Part shown: piece by piece, positions 24,071 through 28,076 of the stretch | Position numbering within the stretch: position 1 is the first letter of the stretch | Layout of the letters: each line of letters starts with the position of its first letter | IMG/VR virus record: IMGVR_UViG_3300047547_000117 | Location: 1-28,076 of that record | Source: a virus | DNA length: 28,076 nucleotides | Reading direction: 5' to 3' (one strand) | The notes under the pieces: generated by a model | What the model saw: the letters and a program-made list of their open reading frames with translations, nothing else | What the model was told of the DNA's origin: nothing | Database searches by the model: none | Made by a program: the position numbers and the translations under genes

Positions 24071-24117
24071 AAGATTTGCTTAGTTTTGTCAAGTATGAAA
24101 TTAAGCAATCTTTTTTT
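24071..24117 (+). terminator. intrinsic terminator upstream of the Ro60 promoter
   Basis: A 12-bp stem with one bulged T (24071-24083 with 24101-24112, one G-U pair), 17-nt loop, then a run of T to 24117. GACAA (24061-24065) can pair with TTGTC in the loop (24086-24090), a weaker version of the interleaved pairing seen in the three leader elements downstream. A new promoter begins 2 nt later. Confidence 0.75.
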
Positions 24118-24118
24118 G

Positions 24119-24147
24119 TTGACAAAGTATGATTGATATATTATAGT
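24119..24147 (+). promoter_or_regulatory. sigma70-type promoter of the Y RNA/Ro60 unit
   Basis: TTGACA (24119-24124), 17-nt spacer, TATAGT (24142-24147). The predicted +1 (about 24154) is the first base of stem 1 of the adjoining pseudoknot. Confidence 0.75.
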
Positions 24148-24153
24148 TATATT

Positions 24154-24236
24154 GAACCGATCAAAATAAGGCTATTGATTACTTATTCAGTTTAATCTTG
24201 ATCGGTTCGCTGGGTAATAGTTGATAGCCTTTTTTA
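24154..24236 (+). ncRNA. pseudoknotted terminator leader, copy A (upstream of Y RNA/Ro60)
   Basis: Stem 1: GAACCGATCAA (24154-24164) pairs with TTGATCGGTTC (24198-24208), 11 bp. Stem 2: AAGGCTATTGATTA (24168-24181) pairs with 24218-24231, 14 bp with three G-U pairs, followed by a T-tract. The two stems interleave (1-2-1'-2'), so both can form only as an H-type pseudoknot. The transcript would be about 83 nt. It could be an independent small RNA or an attenuating leader for the structured RNA and Ro60 gene downstream. Confidence 0.65.
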
Positions 24237-24243
24237 TTATACC

Positions 24244-24266
24244 AATACTCTTTATAAGAGGGTATT
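24244..24266 (+). other. hairpin in the Ro60 leader
   Basis: A 9-bp stem (24244-24252 with 24258-24266, two G-U pairs) around a 5-nt loop. No T-tract follows, so it is not a terminator. It lies between the pseudoknot and the longer stem-loop that leads into the tRNA-like RNA. Confidence 0.45.
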
Positions 24267-24271
24267 AGTAT

Positions 24272-24336
24272 AGATGAACTGAATGATAAGGGTTAACTTT
24301 AAAAGATAAATTCCTGATCAATCAACTTGTTCATCT
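24272..24336 (+). other. long irregular stem-loop immediately 5' of the tRNA-like RNA
   Basis: AGATGAAC (24272-24279) pairs with GTTCATCT (24329-24336). Inside it, TGAATGAT (24280-24287) faces ATCAATCA (24317-24324) with one mismatch, separated on one strand by ACTT. The result is a stem of about 15 bp with an asymmetric internal loop and a 29-nt terminal loop. It ends 5 nt before the tRNA-like acceptor strand. Y RNAs use a long stem with an internal loop or bulge to bind Ro60, so this may be that module. The specific Ro60 recognition sequence is not confirmed. Confidence 0.45.
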
Positions 24337-24341
24337 TATAA

Positions 24342-24456
24342 AGGGACGTAGCTTAATGGCAGAGCAAAGTATATATGTTTATTAACCACTTGCTTAAAGC
24401 TGACTAATAAACGTTAACGGCGACTTAGGTTGTTGGTTCGAATCCAATCGTCCCTA
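24342..24456 (+). ncRNA. tRNA-like RNA, probable Y RNA (YrlA-type) partner of Ro60
   Basis: Near-perfect tRNA outer half: acceptor AGGGACG (24342-24348)/CGTCCCT (24449-24455), TA at 8-9, D arm GCTT-AATGGCA-GAGC (24351-24365), variable AGGTT, T arm GTTGG-TTCGAAT-CCAAT (24432-24448), discriminator A, no CCA. The anticodon arm is replaced: AAGT/ACTT (24367-24370 with 24423-24426) opens into an internal loop and a 10-bp A/U-rich helix (24375-24384 with 24405-24414) capped by a 20-nt loop. No 7-nt anticodon loop can be formed, so it should not decode. Y RNAs encoded beside Ro60 are known to contain such tRNA-mimic domains, including in phages. Confidence 0.7.
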
Positions 24457-24460
24457 AATA

Positions 24461-24516
24461 AAGGCTGATGAGGTAGGGTTAACTGCAAAGTAACTCCCTA
24501 TCTCATTTCTTGCCTT
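24461..24516 (+). other. long hairpin between tRNA-like RNA and the Ro60 Shine-Dalgarno
   Basis: AAGGC/GCCTT (24461-24465 with 24512-24516) encloses an 11-bp stem (24468-24478 with 24496-24506) and a further TTA/TAA. There is no T-tract. The hairpin ends 2 nt before the AGGAG used by the Ro60 ATG, so it could block translation or mark the 3' end of the processed Y RNA. Confidence 0.55.
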
Positions 24517-24529
24517 ATAGGAGTATTAA

Positions 24530-26146
24530 ATGAATTATGCAAATCAATTTTCAGGCAAACAAATAGATCAACAAGAACAAATACCAGGTAAAAAGCAAGT
24601 ACAGAATAATGCTGGTGGATATGTATTTCAAGTTGATGATATGAAACGAGTACGAAGATTTCTTATATTAGGATCGGATACAAATACATTTTATCAAACA
24701 TCAAAGAAATTAACGATAGAGAACTCACAGCTTATAGTAGATTTAATTCAAGCAGGCAAAGGCAAAGAGGTATTAGATTTAGCGTGTGAGGTATCGGATA
24801 ATGGATTAGCACGAAAAAACGATCAAGCTATATTTATATTAGCTTTGTGTTGTGCTTTTGGTGACAATGAATTAAAGAATTATGCAGTAACTTGTTTTAA
24901 TAAGATTATTAGAATAGGTACTCACTTATTTCAGTTTATTCATTCATGGAAACAATTAAGAGGGTTCGGAAAGTTATCTAAAAAGATATTTACTGAATGG
25001 TATTTAAATAAGCCGTTAAAAGAGTTAGTTTATCAAGTGGTTAAATATCAGGGAAGAACTGTTGAGGAAGGGAATACTAAAAGCAAATGGACTCATAGAG
25101 ATGTTTTAAGACTTATGAAGTTTAAGACAGAGGATAAACAAAGAGATAACTTATTTAGTTATATTACCAAAGAACAGTTAAAGATTGAAGGTGATAGTCA
25201 GTTAAGCTTGATTGAAGGATTTGAGAAAGCTAAGGTTTGTAGTAATGAAAAGGATATGGTTAAGTTAATTAATGATTATAAATTAACAAGGGAAATGATT
25301 CCTACTACTTTTTTAGATAAGCCAGTAATCCAAGAGCAAATATTTTATCAGTCAGGTTTAATAGCTATTATTAGATCGTTGGCAACATGGACAGTATCAG
25401 GGTTGATCAAAGATTATAATACAGACTTTGTGAATAAAGTATGCGATAAGATTCTTAATGTTGAGGATTTAAAGAAATCAAAAATACATCCATTACAAAT
25501 ATTAGATGCTATTAAGACTTATTCAGGCGGGCATTCATTAAGAGGTATATCGACATGGAAGCCAGTACAAAAGATAATCGATGCTTTAAATGAGGCATTT
25601 TATTTATCATTTGGGTTTATAGAGCCTACTAATAAAAAGATTATGATAGGCTTAGATGTATCAGGAAGTATGACAAGTGGTAATATTTCAGGTTCTTTAT
25701 TAAGCCCTAGGGAAGTTTCGGCAGTGCTATCAATGGTTACTGCAAGAGTAGAAAAAAGGTATATTTTAAAAGGGTTTAGTCATGTATTGGTAGAAGTGCC
25801 TATATCACCAACAATGAGATTAGATCAAGTGATAAGAGTGATTGAATCAATACAATACGGTGCAACTGATTGTTCTTTACCAATTATAAACGCGATGGGT
25901 AATAACTGTTATGATATTGACGCATTTATTATTTATACAGACAATGAAACATTCGCTGGTAGAATACATCCTTGTCAAGCATTAAATCAATACAATAATA
26001 AAGCAAATAGACAGGCGAAACTAATAACAGTAGGCATGACATCAACAGGCTTTACAATAGCCGATCCGAGTAATAAACATATGGTTGATATAGTAGGATG
26101 TTCAATAGATACACCACAAGTAATTAGTGATATAATTAGAGATTGA
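24530..26146 (+). CDS. rsr: Ro60 orthologue (TROVE domain plus von Willebrand A domain)
   Basis: 538 residues. The N-terminal TROVE ring-forming domain starts QEQIPGKKQVQNNAGGYVFQVDDMKRVRRFLILGSDTNTFYQTSKKLT, very like Ro60, and continues VLDLACEVSDNGLARKNDQAIFILALCCAFGD. The C-terminal vWA domain has MIDAS DVSGSM (about residues 374-379), the Thr in YGATDCSLPI and Asp in IIYTDNETF. Ro60 rings bind misfolded RNA and Y RNAs; in Deinococcus a Y RNA tethers Ro60 to PNPase for structured-RNA decay. AGGAG lies 8 nt before ATG. The tRNA-like RNA directly upstream is its expected partner. Its stop lies inside the next promoter. Confidence 0.93.
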   Translation: MNYANQFSGKQIDQQEQIPGKKQVQNNAGGYVFQVDDMKRVRRFLILGSDTNTFYQTSKKLTIENSQLIVDLIQAGKGKEVLDLACEVSDNGLARKNDQAIFILALCCAFGDNELKNYAVTCFNKIIRIGTHLFQFIHSWKQLRGFGKLSKKIFTEWYLNKPLKELVYQVVKYQGRTVEEGNTKSKWTHRDVLRLMKFKTEDKQRDNLFSYITKEQLKIEGDSQLSLIEGFEKAKVCSNEKDMVKLINDYKLTREMIPTTFLDKPVIQEQIFYQSGLIAIIRSLATWTVSGLIKDYNTDFVNKVCDKILNVEDLKKSKIHPLQILDAIKTYSGGHSLRGISTWKPVQKIIDALNEAFYLSFGFIEPTNKKIMIGLDVSGSMTSGNISGSLLSPREVSAVLSMVTARVEKRYILKGFSHVLVEVPISPTMRLDQVIRVIESIQYGATDCSLPIINAMGNNCYDIDAFIIYTDNETFAGRIHPCQALNQYNNKANRQAKLITVGMTSTGFTIADPSNKHMVDIVGCSIDTPQVISDIIRD

Positions 26147-26171
26147 CAGGGACGCAATAATATATTATAAG
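26143..26171 (+). promoter_or_regulatory. promoter overlapping the Ro60 stop codon
   Basis: TTGACA (26143-26148) contains the Ro60 TGA stop; a 17-nt spacer and TATAAG (26166-26171) follow. The predicted +1 (about 26178) is the first base of stem 1 of pseudoknot copy B. Confidence 0.7.
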
Positions 26172-26177
26172 TAAGTT

Positions 26178-26257
26178 AACGGGCTAAACAGGGTTATTTT
26201 TAAGAGTTTAAAGCTAACTTCAAGCCCGTTGTTAGTCTCTTGAAAGTAACCCTTTTT
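26178..26257 (+). ncRNA. pseudoknotted terminator leader, copy B (upstream of the DUF6745-like gene)
   Basis: Stem 1: AACGGGCT (26178-26185) with AGCCCGTT (26223-26230), 8 bp. Stem 2: 26190-26206 with 26237-26253, 17 continuous bp (AGGGTTATTTTTAAGAG, two G-U pairs), then TTTTT. The stems interleave as in copy A. The 80-nt predicted RNA starts with stem 1 and ends 16 nt before the next ATG. A competing AAGTTA/TAACTT pairing is possible. Confidence 0.7.
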
Positions 26258-26273
26258 AATTAGGAGTGAATGA

Positions 26274-27521
26274 ATGATTACAAAATTAACAAAGAAGCAA
26301 TTAGATGCTATTCCAGCATGGAATGAGCGGTTTATAAAGGAAGGGTTATCAACTGAGCCGTTAGACTTGCCAACATTTACTGAGAATGTAAAGAAGTGTT
26401 ATAAGTATGCTGGTTTAAATACAGATATACCAATTATAGAGGTATCGTCTCCAATAGTGGGAGCGTTAGCAAGTAGTATAGCACGATATATTATAGAAAA
26501 ACGATTGTCAGCCGTTGATTCAGCCGTTTATTCAGCCGTTTATTCAGCCGTTTATTCAGCCGTTTATTCAGCCGTTGATTCAGCCGTTGGTTCAGCCGTT
26601 GATTCAGCCGTTTATTCAGCCGTTTATTCAGCCGTTTATTCAGCCGTTGATTCAGCCGTTGGTTCAGCCGTTTATTCAGCCGTTGATTCAGCCGTTGGTT
26701 CAGCCGTTTATTCAGCCGTTGATTCAGCCGTTGATTCAGCCGTTCGTTCAGCCGTTGATTCAGCCGTTGATTCAGCCGTTTATTCAGCCGTTCGTTCAGC
26801 CGTTCGTTCAGCCGTTCGTTCAGCCGTTGGTTCAGCCGTTTATTCAGCCGTTCGTTCAGCCGTTGGTTCAGCCGTTGATTGGCATTATTGGATAGGTGGG
26901 CGACTATGGCATTCATGGCAAGCTTTTATTATGTATTTTATAGAAATATGTACAGTGAAGATTAGTAAAGAAATGATTGATAGAGCTTATGCATATTATA
27001 ATTGTCAAAGATCATCAGGATATTGGTGGGCTAATAAATATTTTATTATGGTATCACATCCACCAACTAGTATACAATTACTCAATAATGAGTTACATTG
27101 TGAGACAGGGCAAGCTATTAGCTATAAAGATGGGTGGGGGGTATATTCAATACATGGTGTTATTATGCCTGAATGGGTAGTAATGACAAAAGCAAATGAT
27201 TTACAGCCTGAGAATGTAATGAAATTAGATAATGCGGAACAAAGAGCTTATGCCATTAAGAAAATGGGTATAAGTAAATTAGAAAATAAAATGATAAAAA
27301 AAGATGAAGTGAAGGGTAATAATCCTTATATATTGTTTGATATGGGTAGATTGATAAATAATGGTATTTATCAGCCTGTATTAAAGATGAAAAATCCTTC
27401 ATTAGCAAATCATTATCATTTTGAGTTTGTTGATCCTGTTTGTCAAACAGTTCAACAGGCATTAAACTGGCGGTATTCTAAGGACATCAATAAAGAATGG
27501 AAGCCAAGTATTTTAACATAA
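26274..27521 (+). CDS. DUF6745-like protein with a 31-unit SAVx repeat
   Basis: 415 residues. Residues 1-75 (WNERFIKEGLSTEPLDLPTFTENVKKCYKYAGL...IIEVSSPIVGALASSIA) and 203-415 (WIGGRLWHSWQAFIMYFIEI, RSSGYWWANKYFIMVSHPPTSIQLLNNELHCETGQAISYKDGWGVYSIHGVIMPEWVV, DNAEQRAYAIKKMG) match DUF6745, a family of unknown function. Residues 79-202 are 31 tetrapeptides SAV followed by Tyr, Asp, Gly or Arg, at the place where I recall relatives having W/D-S-V type repeats. TAGGAG precedes ATG. The gene has its own promoter and pseudoknot leader, between Ro60 and a small gene that I recall as a usual DUF6745 neighbour. Confidence 0.8.
   Translation: MITKLTKKQLDAIPAWNERFIKEGLSTEPLDLPTFTENVKKCYKYAGLNTDIPIIEVSSPIVGALASSIARYIIEKRLSAVDSAVYSAVYSAVYSAVYSAVDSAVGSAVDSAVYSAVYSAVYSAVDSAVGSAVYSAVDSAVGSAVYSAVDSAVDSAVRSAVDSAVDSAVYSAVRSAVRSAVRSAVGSAVYSAVRSAVGSAVDWHYWIGGRLWHSWQAFIMYFIEICTVKISKEMIDRAYAYYNCQRSSGYWWANKYFIMVSHPPTSIQLLNNELHCETGQAISYKDGWGVYSIHGVIMPEWVVMTKANDLQPENVMKLDNAEQRAYAIKKMGISKLENKMIKKDEVKGNNPYILFDMGRLINNGIYQPVLKMKNPSLANHYHFEFVDPVCQTVQQALNWRYSKDINKEWKPSILT
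26508..26879 (+). repeat. 31 tandem copies of a 12-bp unit
   Basis: Unit TCAGCCGTT followed by one variable codon. The nine constant bases appear identical in all copies. The variable codon always ends in T and is TAT (11), GAT (10), GGT (5) or CGT (5). In order it reads D YYYY D G D YYY D G Y D G Y DD R DD Y RRR G Y R G D, showing higher-order duplication of Y-D-G blocks. The unit has no stop in three frames, producing long spurious ORFs. Confidence 0.97.
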
Positions 27522-27534
27522 ATAGGAGTATTAA

Positions 27535-27903
27535 ATGAGATTAAATAATGGTAATAGTAACCAAATTGCACAAGGGGATGTATTATTCACTAAGTTAGAC
27601 ATTAACATAACTGAATTAAAAGAAATTAAGCCAAATAAAAGAGGCTTTGTATTAGCGGAAGGTGAAGCCACAGGTCATGCACATAGAATAGAGGCAACCG
27701 AAAGAGCTGAGTTATTTGAATATTTTGACTTTGATTTACAAGAGACTTGTATGTTATTAAAGATATTGCAAGATGATACGGAAGTGAAACACGAAGAACA
27801 TCAAAGCTTATTCTTAAATAAAGGTACTTATAGAGTCTCACAGATTAACGAATATGATCCCTGGGCTAAAATAGGTGAACAAATTAAGAAAGTAAGGGAT
27901 TGA
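27535..27903 (+). CDS. small conserved protein of the DUF6745 neighbourhood
   Basis: 122 residues: QIAQGDVLFTKLD, RGFVLAEGEATGHAHRIE, MLLKILQDDTEVKHEEHQSLFLNKGTYRVSQINEYDPW. The QGDVL, LAEGE.TGHAH and HEEH..l.l..G.Y.V..Q.EY.P motifs are those of a small beta-rich protein that I recall as a frequent neighbour of DUF6745 genes in bacteria. Conserved His residues (TGHAH, HEEH) suggest metal or ligand binding, but no activity is known to me. The upstream AGGAGTATTAA before ATG matches that of Ro60. Its stop is inside the next promoter. Confidence 0.7.
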   Translation: MRLNNGNSNQIAQGDVLFTKLDINITELKEIKPNKRGFVLAEGEATGHAHRIEATERAELFEYFDFDLQETCMLLKILQDDTEVKHEEHQSLFLNKGTYRVSQINEYDPWAKIGEQIKKVRD

Positions 27904-27928
27904 CTTACTAGTTTTATTAAGCTATAAA
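27900..27928 (+). promoter_or_regulatory. promoter overlapping the preceding stop codon
   Basis: TTGACT (27900-27905), which contains the upstream TGA stop, a 17-nt spacer and TATAAA (27923-27928). The predicted +1 (about 27935) is the first base of stem 1 of pseudoknot copy C. Confidence 0.65.
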
Positions 27929-27934
27929 TAAGTA

Positions 27935-28015
27935 CTGTTGGAATAAGATAGGCTCTTGCTATCGGATTATGTAAGTTGACCAACAGCAATTTACCCGATA
28001 ATGAGAGCCTTTTTT
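27935..28015 (+). ncRNA. pseudoknotted terminator leader, copy C
   Basis: Stem 1: CTGTTGG (27935-27941) with CCAACAG (27980-27986), 7 bp. Stem 2: 27950-27958 with 28002-28010 (two G-U pairs), one C-A mismatch, then TATCGG/CCGATA (27960-27965 with 27995-28000), followed by six T. The stems interleave exactly as in copies A and B, and the predicted RNA is about 81 nt. It ends 13 nt before the next ATG. Confidence 0.7.
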
Positions 28016-28028
28016 GTTGGAGTGTATA

Positions 28029-28076
28029 ATGAAAATAATTCAATATGTAGATTTATATAAATATCATATTATTAGC
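28029..28076 (+). CDS. 5' end of a gene (partial), function unknown
   Basis: ATG 28029 with GGAG 7 nt upstream opens a frame (MKIIQYVDLYKYHIIS) that runs off the right edge. Its leader holds pseudoknot copy C, in the same arrangement as the DUF6745-like gene. Too little is present to assign a family. Confidence 0.5.
   Translation, partial: MKIIQYVDLYKYHIIS

Noticed and set aside
24371-24422. Group I intron inside a tRNA anticodon loop
   Set aside because: The insert is about 43 nt, far too short for a group I core, and shows none of its conserved segments. A Y RNA-type replacement beside Ro60 explains it better.
24461-24516. Hammerhead ribozyme, suggested by CTGATGAG at about 24465
   Set aside because: The GAAAC core strand and three-way junction are absent. 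The segment is part of a simple long hairpin.
26508-26879. CRISPR array
   Set aside because: The repeats are 12 bp, directly tandem, in coding frame and without spacers.
26491-26916. Long ORFs in the other frames of the repeat (RLNQ-type on the minus strand, IQPF/LIQP-type on the plus strand)
   Set aside because: They arise only because the 12-bp unit lacks stops in those frames. The SAVx frame is the one continuous with recognisable DUF6745 sequence on both sides.
1-28076. Integrase, attachment site, transposase or insertion sequence
   Set aside because: No recombinase-like protein, terminal repeats or target duplications were found; the tRNA-like gene is not flanked by an integrase in the window.

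Overview
The window is part of a tailed-phage or prophage genome. All credible genes lie on the + strand. They are AT-rich (roughly one third G+C by eye) and tightly packed with ATGA, TAATG and TTGA stop/start overlaps. The gene set is that of a siphovirus: a Mu-type head module (TerL, a portal fused to a MuF domain, gpI/gpZ-like protease-scaffold, gpT-like major head protein, gpG-like tail completion protein) joined to a non-contractile tail module (tail tube, a frameshifted pair of assembly chaperones, a 595-residue tape measure, distal tail, hub and fibre proteins). No sheath, integrase, transposase or replication gene is visible. The host cannot be named. The Shine-Dalgarno sequences are strong (AAGGAG), the promoters are sigma70-like (TTGACA/TATAAT), and the lipoprotein signal peptides are ordinary.

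Layout. 1-656: the tail of an unknown operon, closed by a terminator at 731-768. 795-5441: packaging and portal genes. 5467-5509: an internal terminator. 5521-12880: protease/scaffold, head, connector and tail-tube genes. 12899-13632: tail chaperones with a -1 frameshift site. 13625-20270: tape measure, tail tip and fibre. 20267-22628: a probable lysis region of membrane proteins, a C39-like cysteine peptidase, a small zincin and an overlapping pair of small membrane/secreted proteins, ended by a terminator at 22668-22698.

22700-28076 is an accessory region organised differently: short units, each with its own promoter and structured RNA. It encodes a transglutaminase-like lipoprotein, an unknown protein, a G+C-richer non-coding stretch with a 40-residue membrane peptide, a tRNA-like RNA directly upstream of a Ro60 (TROVE plus von Willebrand A) protein, a DUF6745-like protein with 31 perfect 12-bp repeats, and a small protein that often accompanies DUF6745. 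The tRNA-like RNA beside Ro60 fits a phage-borne Ro60/Y RNA ribonucleoprotein system.

The most unusual signal is a repeated RNA element, seen three times (24154-24236, 26178-26257, 27935-28015). Each follows a TTGAC(A/T)-17-TATA promoter. The predicted transcript starts with a 7-11 nt stem strand exactly 7 nt after the -10 box. That strand pairs with the loop of a 14-17 bp hairpin followed by a T-tract, giving an H-type pseudoknotted terminator of about 80 nt just ahead of a protein gene. Stem sequences differ completely among the copies while pairing and spacing are kept. This suggests a family of structured leaders or small RNAs that I do not recognise.
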